In this document: positions 1-6,379 of the stretch, piece by piece
Position numbering within the stretch: position 1 is the first letter of the stretch
Layout of the letters: each line of letters begins with the position of its first letter
Assembly (NCBI GenBank): GCA_005893365.1
Contig: VBPB01000195.1
Span: forward strand, 1-9,399
Length of the DNA: 9,399 nt
Reading direction: 5' to 3'
Origin: Candidatus Eiseniibacteriota bacterium
GTDB lineage: Bacteria; Eisenbacteria; RBG-16-71-46
Translations under genes and position numbers: made by a program
Notes under the pieces: generated by a model
Told to the model about the DNA's origin: nothing
Seen by the model: only the letters and a program-made list of their open reading frames with translations
The model's database searches: none

Positions 1-639
1 GACACCACGCTCGAGGGCGTCTTCCTGCCGCGGGGGACGCAGCTCACCCGGCCGGTCAACCTGGGCGAGTCCTGGAACGGGAACCTGTTCGGCGTCTACA
101 GCCTGCCGGCCAAGTTCATGAAGAGCATCCTGAGCTTCAACACCGGCGGCACGTTCTCGCGCACGCCCACCCAGGTCAATGGGGCCACCAACATCGGCAG
201 CACCTACGGCATCCGCTCGGGCGTGACGGTGTCGAGCAACATCAGCCCGAATCTGGACTTCACCGTCTCCTACCAGGGCACCTACAACCTGTCGCGCTAC
301 ACCATGAGCACCAGCAACCGCGGCGACTACTACACGCACACCCTCGGCGTGCGGTTCAACGCGGTCGCCCCGCACGGGATCGTGGTGCGGCAGGAGGTGA
401 ACCACAACCTGCAGACCGGCGTCCCCTCCGCCTACGGACAGGACATCGTGCTCTGGAACACGACCCTCGGGAAGAAGTTCCTCAAGAAAGACGCCGGCGA
501 GCTGCGCGTGACCGCGAGCGACGTGCTGCAGCAGAACCGCAGCGTCAACCGCAGCGTCACCGAGACCTACGTGCAGGACACGCGCGACCGCACCCTGGGG
601 CGGTTCGTCCAGGCGGTCTTCACCTACACGTTCCGCTGA
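1..639 (+). CDS. Outer-membrane beta-barrel protein, C-terminal part (5' end outside window)
   Basis: Reading frame 1 is open from the first base to TGA at 637-639, giving 212 visible residues, so this is the C-terminal end of a larger protein; the ATG at 118 is internal, because coding-like sequence continues upstream of it. The sequence is rich in alternating polar and hydrophobic residues, Thr, Ser, Asn, Tyr and Gly, with repeated strand-like stretches (for example around YGIRSGVTVSSNISPNLDFT and YTHTLGVRFNAV). It ends in FVQAVFTYTFR, an aromatic terminal strand as expected for BAM-inserted barrels. The near-terminal pattern (DVLQQNRSVNRSV then VFTYTFR) resembles the TonB-receptor-like barrel family (PF14905 type) of FCB-group bacteria. 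Its base composition is less extreme than that of the genes to the right, which may simply reflect its Asn/Thr/Tyr-rich content. Barrel is a firm call; the ligand or transport role cannot be inferred. Its link to the flippase downstream is unclear. Confidence 0.8.
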   Translation, partial: DTTLEGVFLPRGTQLTRPVNLGESWNGNLFGVYSLPAKFMKSILSFNTGGTFSRTPTQVNGATNIGSTYGIRSGVTVSSNISPNLDFTVSYQGTYNLSRYTMSTSNRGDYYTHTLGVRFNAVAPHGIVVRQEVNHNLQTGVPSAYGQDIVLWNTTLGKKFLKKDAGELRVTASDVLQQNRSVNRSVTETYVQDTRDRTLGRFVQAVFTYTFR

Positions 640-642
640 GAC

Positions 643-668
643 GCCTCGCGACCGGGACCACCGGAGGC
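643..668 (+). other. Possible stem-loop between barrel gene and flippase
   Basis: GCCTC at 643-647 can pair with GAGGC at 664-668, and CGG at 653-655 with CCG at 661-663, across an asymmetric bulge. No T-run follows, so it is not a standard Rho-independent terminator. The 3' arm contains GGAGG (663-667), the best Shine-Dalgarno-like sequence in the 82-bp gap, so the fold could mask a ribosome site. Short GC stems are frequent by chance at this base composition, so the call is weak. Confidence 0.25.
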
Positions 669-721
669 TGTGATACCGTGGCGCCCGCGTTCTCTCGAGC
701 GAGTGGGACCGGGGGCCGAGC

Positions 722-1972
722 GTGCGGATACGGGATCTGTGGGAGTCGCCGGCGCTCAAGGCCACCGTCGTGTTCGGCACCTCGGGCGTCGCCTTCGCGG
801 GCGGCAACCTCCTGCTCGCCCGCGCCCTCCCCGCCCCGCGTTACGCCCTGGTGGCGCTGGCGGTGGCGCTGGTCCAACTGAGCGTCCCGCTCGCCCCGGC
901 CGGCCTCGACGGGGTGGTGAACCGGCGCAAGCGGGCCCCCCGGTCCGGTCTGTTCGCGCGGGTGTTGCTGTCGTCGAGCGTGGTCGCCGTGGCCGCCGCC
1001 GCGGCAGGCGGGCTGTTCTACCGGCTCGAGCCCGCGCTCATGGCGATGCTGCTGGCCTGCACCCTCGCCGGGGGCCTCAACCTGGTCGCCGGGGCCCGCT
1101 ACCAGAGCCTGGGACGCTTGCCGCGGGCCCTCGGCATCACCCAGGCCCCCAACTACTCGCTGGCGCTGGCCGGCGTCCTGGCGGTCGCCCTGGGCCTCCG
1201 CCAGCCCTGGTTCCCGTGCGCCGTCCTCGCCGCCGGCTACGCGCTGCCGGCGGCGTTCGGCTGGACCACGCTGGCGCGCCAGGGCCTGCTCGGCGACCCC
1301 GCCGGCGACCGGCTGCGCTGGGTCGAGGGGTTCGCGATCGCCGGGCTCAGTGCGGCCGTCGTCCTGCTGATCCAGCTCGAGCGCCTGCTCATCCCCCGCC
1401 TGCTCACGCTGCCCGACCTCGCCACCTTCGCCGTGCTCTCGGCGATCGCGGGCTCGCCCTATCGCATGCTGCAGATGGGCGTGGGCTACACCATGCTGCC
1501 GCGGCTCCGCTCGGCCGCGACGGCCGGCGAGCGCCGCCGGCTGCTCGCGCGCGAGGGGACGGTCGCCGCCCTGGTGGTGATCGTCGCCAGCCTGGTGGTG
1601 TGGTTCGTCACGCCGCTCGTGGTGCGATGGTTCCTGGCGGGCCGCTACGACCTGCCGCGCGCCCTGATCCTGGCGGCGCTGGTCACGGGCGGCTTCAAGG
1701 TGGCGAGCGCCTTCGCCGCGTCGGTCAACGTGGCGCTGGGCAGCACGACCCAGTTGGGCCTGCTCAACGCCTCGTCCTGGGGGGCCATCGCGATCGCGGT
1801 CGCCGCCGCGGCCGTGGGCGCACGCTGGGGGCTCACCGGCGTGGTCTACGGCGTGGGCCTGGGCTGGCTGACGCACGCGGTCGCCGCCGCCTGCCTGGCG
1901 CTCCCGCACCTGGGGGACGCGCCGGCGCGTGCCGCCCCCGAGCCGCCGCCACTCCCCTCCGCGGAGATGTAG
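722..1972 (+). CDS. Polysaccharide/oligosaccharide flippase (Wzx-like, MOP superfamily)
   Basis: A 416-residue, highly hydrophobic protein with about 12 predicted membrane spans (roughly residues 14-36, 40-62, 77-100, 104-124, 138-160, 163-185, 201-225, 230-255, 282-305, 312-335, 340-362, 368-392) separated by short Arg-rich loops. Length, span number and an N-terminal Phe/Gly/Ala-rich helix fit the Wzx/polysaccharide-biosynthesis branch of the MOP exporters, which move lipid-linked glycans across the inner membrane; the exact family is inferred. The start used is GTG at 722, the only usual start codon in frame downstream of an in-frame TGA at 671-673; its SD is weak (GGGGG, 711-715). A better GGAGG (663-667) sits before a GTG at 678 in another frame, so the N-terminus could be longer if a base is missing. 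The C-terminal tail is Pro/Ala-rich. It converges on the glycan operon of the opposite strand, whose product it may export. Confidence 0.82.
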   Translation: MRIRDLWESPALKATVVFGTSGVAFAGGNLLLARALPAPRYALVALAVALVQLSVPLAPAGLDGVVNRRKRAPRSGLFARVLLSSSVVAVAAAAAGGLFYRLEPALMAMLLACTLAGGLNLVAGARYQSLGRLPRALGITQAPNYSLALAGVLAVALGLRQPWFPCAVLAAGYALPAAFGWTTLARQGLLGDPAGDRLRWVEGFAIAGLSAAVVLLIQLERLLIPRLLTLPDLATFAVLSAIAGSPYRMLQMGVGYTMLPRLRSAATAGERRRLLAREGTVAALVVIVASLVVWFVTPLVVRWFLAGRYDLPRALILAALVTGGFKVASAFAASVNVALGSTTQLGLLNASSWGAIAIAVAAAAVGARWGLTGVVYGVGLGWLTHAVAAACLALPHLGDAPARAAPEPPPLPSAEM

Positions 1973-1981
1973 CGCGGCTAC
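1969..1981. other. Small palindrome holding both convergent stop codons
   Basis: GTAGC (1969-1973), loop GCG (1974-1976), GCTAC (1977-1981). The flippase TAG (1970-1972) lies in one arm and the methyltransferase TAG (complement of 1978-1980) in the other, so both mRNAs would carry the same 5-bp, 3-nt-loop hairpin at their stop. No T-run follows on either side, so terminator activity is doubtful. What is certain is that the two genes are only 5 bp apart with no room for ordinary separate terminators. Confidence 0.35.
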
Positions 1982-2784
1982 GCCCGCTTCCGCCCCCACA
2001 TGACCATCATGTAGCCGGGGTCGAACGGGATCAGGTGATCGAGCGCCGTCCACAGGCGCAGCAGCGGATGCACGGCCGCGAACAGGCGGTAGGCGAGCCC
2101 GACCTGCTTGAGCGCGTCCTCCGACATCGGTGCGGTGCTGCCGTGGAAGTCCTCGCCGCCCTCGGGGCTGGCCGCCGCGGACTTGCGGTGGTAGACGAAG
2201 TTGAGCAGGTCCTCCAGGAACTCGGTGAAGAAGCGGCAGTAGCCGGCCTCGCCCACCACCTCGATCCCGTTCGCCCGGAACAGCTCGCGCGCCGCGGCCG
2301 GCGGATAGCCGTCGCGAGCGTGGCCGAAGCCGCCCTGGTCGGCGGTGAACCCGAGCAGCTTCTTGACCGCGTAGCCGGGCCGCCCCGGCTCGCCCTTGGG
2401 CGCCATGAACAAAAGATCTCCGCCCGGCTTGAGCACCCGGACCATGTCGCGGAAATAGCGCCCGTCGTCCCGGATGTGCTCGAGGAAGTTGATGGCCGCC
2501 ACCACGTCGAAGGAGGCGTCCCGGAAGGGCACCTCGCCCTCGCCGGTCTGGAGCACGCCGCCGCCGAGCAGCAGGCGGGCCGAGCGCACGTGGTCGCGCT
2601 CGAAGTCGCAGGAGAGCCAGCTCCCGCCCCGCTGGCGCAGGAAGTAGGAGGTGAGCCCGGTGGCGCAGCCCAGCTCGAGACAGCGTCGGCCTTCGAGCGG
2701 GGGCAGGTGGTCCAGGAGCGCCTGCATCGTCAGCTTCTTCTTGAATGAGCGACGATAGAGCTTGAGCTGCCACGGCTCAGCCAT
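1978..2784 (-). CDS. Class I SAM-dependent methyltransferase
   Basis: 268 residues with a standard Rossmann-type methyltransferase core: glycine motif I LELGCATG (36-43), an acidic residue at the end of strand 2 (D60), the DASFDVV segment (89-95), NFLEH (99-103) and VLKPGG (117-122). This is the Methyltransf_11/25 layout and should bind S-adenosylmethionine. The C-terminal 90 residues hold aromatic, amphipathic stretches (about 183-200 and 230-260) that probably shape the acceptor site or touch the membrane. The ATG at 2784 has a good SD (GGAGGGG, complement of 2789-2795), and the gene overlaps the end of the upstream SDR gene by 8 bp, which indicates coupled translation. As the last gene of the operon it most likely methylates a sugar or lipid-linked intermediate made by the other products. 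The acceptor cannot be read from the sequence; a small-molecule or quinone-type substrate is possible but less supported by context. Confidence 0.88.
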   Translation of the reverse strand: MAEPWQLKLYRRSFKKKLTMQALLDHLPPLEGRRCLELGCATGLTSYFLRQRGGSWLSCDFERDHVRSARLLLGGGVLQTGEGEVPFRDASFDVVAAINFLEHIRDDGRYFRDMVRVLKPGGDLLFMAPKGEPGRPGYAVKKLLGFTADQGGFGHARDGYPPAAARELFRANGIEVVGEAGYCRFFTEFLEDLLNFVYHRKSAAASPEGGEDFHGSTAPMSEDALKQVGLAYRLFAAVHPLLRLWTALDHLIPFDPGYMMVMWGRKRA

Positions 2785-3799
2785 CCGACCCCTCCGGTCG
2801 CCGTTTCATCAGGCCCGCCTCACGGTACCACCGGCAGGTCACCGTGATGCCCTCGGAGAGCCCCGTCATCGGGGTCCAGCCCAGCGTCGTGCGGGCGCGG
2901 GTCGTGTTGAACTCCGAATCGCTGGTGAAGAACTCGACGCGCCGGCGATAGATCGGCGGCCGCACCCGGACCACCGCGGCAGCATCCTCCACCAGCCCCG
3001 CCACGGCCAGCATCGGGGTCAGCGGCAGGCGGAATCCATAGCGCTTCCGCCCGCACGCCTCGGCCACCCGCGCCAGCAGCTCGCGCAGCGTACACGCCTC
3101 GGGGCCGGCGATGATGAACGTGCCCCCGATGGCGGCCTCCAGGGTCTCCGCCTCGCGGAACGCCGAGATCACGTCGTCGATGTAGACCATGTGATGGCGG
3201 CCGGACCCGTCCCCCAGCAGCGGGAACAGCCCGGCGTCGACGCCGCGGAACAGCTTGAGCAGCCGGCGGTCGCGGGGACCGTAGACGTCCGCGGGCCGCA
3301 GCACCACCACCGGCAGCCCGGTCTCGCGGTGGAAGTCCAGCGTCAGCCGCCCGCCGGCGAGCTTGGTCCGCTCGTAGGCGTTCCCGGGCGCCAGGGGCGA
3401 GCCCTCGCAGGTGATGCCCGGGGCGCGATGCCCGAAGACGCCGATGGTGCCGCAGTAGGTGAAGCGTCGCACGCCCGCGGCGTGGGCCGCCGCGAGCAGG
3501 TGCCGGGTGCCCTCGAGGTTGACCGCGACGAAGTAGGCCTCGTCGATGGCGGCCTCGCGCATCGCGACCGCCAGATGATGGACGTGCGTCACCCCCTGCA
3601 TGGCGGCCGCACAGACCGACGCGTCGGTGACGCTGCCGGAGACGACCTCGATACCCTGCGACTCGAGCCACGCCGCGTTCTGGCGCTCCACCAGATAGTC
3701 GGTGAGCCCCAGGACGATCACCTCGGCGCCGCGGCGGCGCGCATCGGCGGCCAGGTGCGAGCCGATGAACCCGGTGCCGCCCGTCACCAGGACCCTCAT
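2777..3799 (-). CDS. SDR-family NAD(P)-dependent epimerase/dehydratase
   Basis: 340 residues, a usual length for an extended SDR. It opens directly with the dinucleotide-binding motif VTGGTGFIGSH (GGTGFIG at 7-13), then HHLAVAM (74-80), a catalytic-type Thr in YCGTIGVFG (T118), and the active-site pair Y142xxxK146 in AYERTK, followed by LRPADVYGPRD (168-177). These put it among sugar-nucleotide epimerases/dehydratases and 3-beta-HSD/dihydroflavonol-reductase-like members; the second half (LFPLLGDGSGRHHMVYIDDV, about 191-210) is typical of the latter. The ATG at 3799 is chosen because the fold starts there; it overlaps the preceding stop as ATGA (3796-3799), with only a weak GAGGG upstream, so translation probably depends on coupling. 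A much longer upstream extension of the same open frame reads antisense-like and is not credible. Likely role: epimerising, reducing or dehydrating an activated sugar or lipid-linked intermediate. Cofactor preference (NAD versus NADP) is not certain. Confidence 0.88.
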   Translation of the reverse strand: MRVLVTGGTGFIGSHLAADARRRGAEVIVLGLTDYLVERQNAAWLESQGIEVVSGSVTDASVCAAAMQGVTHVHHLAVAMREAAIDEAYFVAVNLEGTRHLLAAAHAAGVRRFTYCGTIGVFGHRAPGITCEGSPLAPGNAYERTKLAGGRLTLDFHRETGLPVVVLRPADVYGPRDRRLLKLFRGVDAGLFPLLGDGSGRHHMVYIDDVISAFREAETLEAAIGGTFIIAGPEACTLRELLARVAEACGRKRYGFRLPLTPMLAVAGLVEDAAAVVRVRPPIYRRRVEFFTSDSEFNTTRARTTLGWTPMTGLSEGITVTCRWYREAGLMKRRPEGSDG

Positions 3800-5517
3800 G
3801 CCGCGCCCTCGGGGGAGACTCCGGCGGGGGCGCCCGCGCCATCCAGGAACTGGCGGGCCCAGGTCTCGAGGCTCACCAGCGACCAGAGGCGGTACAGCTG
3901 CTCGTTGGGGTAGGCGGCACCCGGCGGGCGGCGGCGCACGGCGGCCACGAACGCCGGGTCGACCAGCCCGCGCTGGCGGACGGCCTCGGGCGTCAGGCGC
4001 TCGTCCGCCATGTGGTCGAGGATGTCGCTCAGGACCTGGTCGTGCCGGACCCGCTGGATCGCCTTGGGCCTCAACAGGATTTCGGGCGGCAGCAGCCCCT
4101 CCAACGCAGCCCGAAGGATCGCCTTCTGATCCCGGAGGCCGCCGCGCAAGGGCGTCTGGAAATGCACCTGCTCGACCTGGTGCAGCGGCTCCAGGAGGCG
4201 GAAGGTCGGCATGTCGAGCACCTCCTTTCCGGCGGCCCGGTCCACGGTGCCGGGCCACGGGACCGTGGGACCGAGCCCGGCCCCGATGACCTTGGGCGGC
4301 GGGACCTCCCGCCCGCGGTAGATGGCGTAGGCCATGAGCCGGCCCAGCCACGACTCCGGAGGCTTGCCGATCTGCGTGAGTCCGTAGATCTCTGTCAGCG
4401 GCCCGGTCAGGGCCGGGAACGTCGCCGCCAGCCGGATGAGCCGGTGGCGCGGCATGCCCCCGAGTAAGGCATCGGCACCATGCCCGGCCATCACCACCGG
4501 AACCTGTTGGCCGGTCCCGCGCATGACCTGGAACTGGAGCAGCCCCTCCTCGCGCGAGTGGCAGTCCTCCATGAGCCAGATCATCCGCGGCAGGTCTTGG
4601 GGCAGGCTCTCCGGGGCGAAGGTGAGCGCATGGTGCTCGGTGCCGAAGTGTTCGGCGACCCTCGCCGCGCCGACGATCTCGGGGTCGCTCCCGCCGCTGC
4701 CGATGGTGAAGGTCACGAGCTGGGCTTCGGGTTTGACCTGGCGCACCGCGGCCAGGATCGCCGGCGCGTCCAGGCCGCCGCTCATGGTGAAGCCGATGCG
4801 CGGGTAGGGCCGGACCTTGCGCCGGACCACGTCCAGGAACGCCTCACGCACCGCCGCCACGTGGCCCGCGCGGGTGCGCCGCACCGGAAGCACCGCCGGC
4901 GTCCAGTAGCGCCGGCGCTCCCAGTGCCCCTCGCACAGGACGATCACCTCGCCGCCGGTCATCGTGCTCACCCCCGCCAGGAACGTGCTGCCCAGCGGCG
5001 GATGCATGGCGGCGAGGTAGTACTGGATGGCGTCGCGGTCGGGCTGGGGGTTGAGGTCCGGGAGGGCCAGCAGCGCCTTGTAGGCGCTCGCGAACGCGAA
5101 GCGGCCGGCCATCGCGACGAAGCGCAGCAGCCGGAAGCCGGCCGTGTCGCAGGCCAGCGTCAGCGAGCGCTCGCGTTCGTCCCAGCACGCCACCGAGAAG
5201 TAGCCGCGCACGTGGGCGAGGCCCTCGATCCCGAAGGCGCCGATCAGGGCCCCGAGCAGGTCGGCGTCGTCGCCACCCACGTCGGGCCGGCCGTGGGCGG
5301 CGAGCCGCTCGCGCAGCGCGTCGGCGTTGTCGAGCTGGCAGTCCCCGACCGCGGTCCCCGCGCCCTCGGGTGCCGCCGCGTGCCCGCATTGCCCGAGCAG
5401 CACGCCGGCAGCCGGGGTGAGGACGCGCGTGAGCCGCCCGCGCGGGGCGAGCGGTGCCGCCATGTCGCGCAGCTCGGCGAGAGACCCTTCGCCCACCAGC
5501 CCCAGGATCGCGCCCAT
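3796..5517 (-). CDS. Asparagine-synthetase-like protein with degenerate active sites
   Basis: 573 residues with the two-domain AsnB layout: an N-terminal class II glutamine-amidotransferase fold (about 1-200) and a C-terminal ATP-pyrophosphatase/synthetase fold (about 220-560). The N-terminus reads MGAILGLVG where active members read MCGI.G..G, so the nucleophilic Cys2 is missing; the usual RD..G..PLYY and SE.KALL motifs appear as CDTAGFRLLRF (123-133) and SAYKALL (144-150). In the synthetase domain the PPi loop SGGxDS is SGGLDA (246-251), and SGEGxDE is AGHGADA (344-350), so the catalytic-type Glu is His346. Asp250, Asp349 and Lys485 (LRPK) are retained. ATG 5517 has AGGAGG upstream (complement of 5521-5526), partly formed by the stop codon of the preceding gene. 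It is unlikely to make asparagine from glutamine; possibilities are an amide ligase using another nitrogen donor, a repurposed fold, or a pseudoenzyme acting as partner. AsnB-like proteins often occur in exopolysaccharide clusters, which fits its neighbours. Confidence 0.87.
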   Translation of the reverse strand: MGAILGLVGEGSLAELRDMAAPLAPRGRLTRVLTPAAGVLLGQCGHAAAPEGAGTAVGDCQLDNADALRERLAAHGRPDVGGDDADLLGALIGAFGIEGLAHVRGYFSVACWDERERSLTLACDTAGFRLLRFVAMAGRFAFASAYKALLALPDLNPQPDRDAIQYYLAAMHPPLGSTFLAGVSTMTGGEVIVLCEGHWERRRYWTPAVLPVRRTRAGHVAAVREAFLDVVRRKVRPYPRIGFTMSGGLDAPAILAAVRQVKPEAQLVTFTIGSGGSDPEIVGAARVAEHFGTEHHALTFAPESLPQDLPRMIWLMEDCHSREEGLLQFQVMRGTGQQVPVVMAGHGADALLGGMPRHRLIRLAATFPALTGPLTEIYGLTQIGKPPESWLGRLMAYAIYRGREVPPPKVIGAGLGPTVPWPGTVDRAAGKEVLDMPTFRLLEPLHQVEQVHFQTPLRGGLRDQKAILRAALEGLLPPEILLRPKAIQRVRHDQVLSDILDHMADERLTPEAVRQRGLVDPAFVAAVRRRPPGAAYPNEQLYRLWSLVSLETWARQFLDGAGAPAGVSPEGAA

Positions 5518-5520
5518 GCT

Positions 5521-5526
5521 CCTCCT
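5521..5526 (-). promoter_or_regulatory. Ribosome binding site built on the upstream stop codon
   Basis: On the minus strand AGGAGG lies 3 bases before the ATG at 5517, and its first AG is also the end of the deacetylase TAG stop (complement of 5525-5527). Ribosomes finishing the deacetylase therefore stop on the SD of the asparagine-synthetase-like gene, which favours coupled expression and supports both the stop and the start chosen here. Confidence 0.65.
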
Positions 5527-6379
5527 ACTTCGCGGCCTCGCGGGTGAGGCCCGCGCCGATCTCGGCGTGGGTGACGAAGCGGAAGCCCTTGGCCAGCGCC
5601 CGCTCGAACACCCGCCGCAGCAGGGCGTCGCGAACGCCCTCGTAGCACGGATGCCCGTACATCACCGTGAGCGGGTGCTGATCCAGGTGGCGGTCCACCT
5701 CCTCCAGCACCGTCTCCTCGGGCGTGCCCCTCGCCCCGTGCCATTCCAGGAACGGGATGGTGCGCGGCCCGCACAGCGTGACCGGGATGGTCCAGTGCCC
5801 GAGCGGGCGGCCGGCGGCGGTGGCGCGCGCTGGCTCGCCGCCGATGGCGTCGCCGTTGTAGCCGAACCCCAGCCGGTCCAGGAGCCGCATGACCCGCTCA
5901 TCCGAGCGGAATCCCGGCGAGGCGAACCCGGTCGGACGCCCGAAATACGAGACGTAGAGGTCGTACGACCGCCGCACGTCGGCCTCGAGCACCGCTTCCG
6001 GGATCTCCGCGAAGCGCCGGCTCCACACCACGTGGTCCATCCCGCCGTGGAGGCCGAGCTCGTGTCCTTCGGCGGCGAGCGCCCGGAGGTCGGCCGGGAA
6101 CGAGAGCCCGACCGGCCGGCCCAGCAGCGTCTCGAGGATGAACCGCGGCCAGCCGATCTTGGCGATGAGATGGACGGCGTCCCGGTCCTTGAGCTTGTTC
6201 CTCGTCCCCTTGAGCCCGCTCAGCCACTCGCCCAGGTTGGTCGAGCGGCCCATGTTGATGAAGAACGTGTTGGCCACGCCGAGGTCGCGGCAGACCGCCC
6301 GGATGCGGGGCAGGCCGTCGGTGATGCAGGCGCGGTGGTCCACGTCCCAGCGGAAGCTGAAGCGGCGGTCGGCCGTCAT
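5525..6379 (-). CDS. Polysaccharide deacetylase family protein, ArnD-like
   Basis: 284 residues. The N-terminus FSFRWDVDH (7-15), then TDGLPRI (20-26) and VANTFFINMG (35-44), closely follows ArnD, which deformylates undecaprenyl-phosphate 4-deoxy-4-formamido-L-arabinose (ArnD has a GLRIDVD...GVP....SFFFSVG pattern). NodB-type catalytic elements are visible: D12/D14 (motif 1), GHELGLHGGMDH with H106, H111 and H116 (motif 2), SPGFRSDER (154-162, motif 3), GYNGD (173-177) and VMYGHP with H243 (motif 5). There is no signal peptide, so it should act on the cytoplasmic side, as ArnD does. ATG 6379 overlaps the glycosyltransferase stop as ATGA (6376-6379), has no recognisable SD and probably depends on reinitiation; the longer open frame upstream is a shadow. 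Likely role: removal of an acetyl or formyl group from an N-acylated, lipid-linked sugar. No other arn gene is present here, so arnD is not assigned. Confidence 0.85.
   Translation of the reverse strand: MTADRRFSFRWDVDHRACITDGLPRIRAVCRDLGVANTFFINMGRSTNLGEWLSGLKGTRNKLKDRDAVHLIAKIGWPRFILETLLGRPVGLSFPADLRALAAEGHELGLHGGMDHVVWSRRFAEIPEAVLEADVRRSYDLYVSYFGRPTGFASPGFRSDERVMRLLDRLGFGYNGDAIGGEPARATAAGRPLGHWTIPVTLCGPRTIPFLEWHGARGTPEETVLEEVDRHLDQHPLTVMYGHPCYEGVRDALLRRVFERALAKGFRFVTHAEIGAGLTREAAK

Noticed and set aside
851..874. Near-perfect 12-bp tandem repeat (GTGGCGCTGGCG then GTGGCGCTGGTC)
   Set aside because: It encodes a Val-Ala-Leu run within a membrane span of the flippase; codon bias and hydrophobic composition explain it.
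620..2773. Very long open frames on both strands (717 codons on -, 692 codons on + from 670) crossing the flippase and methyltransferase genes
   Set aside because: Both run across two convergent, well-supported genes and are made mainly of Arg, Gly, Ala, Pro, Gln and His without family motifs. In such GC-rich DNA stops are rare in non-coding frames, so these are shadows.
3796..5517. Lasso-peptide cyclase (McjC-like) for the asparagine-synthetase-like gene
   Set aside because: No McjB-type protease, precursor peptide or lasso exporter lies nearby, and the flanking genes overlap or nearly touch, leaving no room for a precursor. The loss of the PPi-loop Ser and catalytic Glu also does not match active cyclases.
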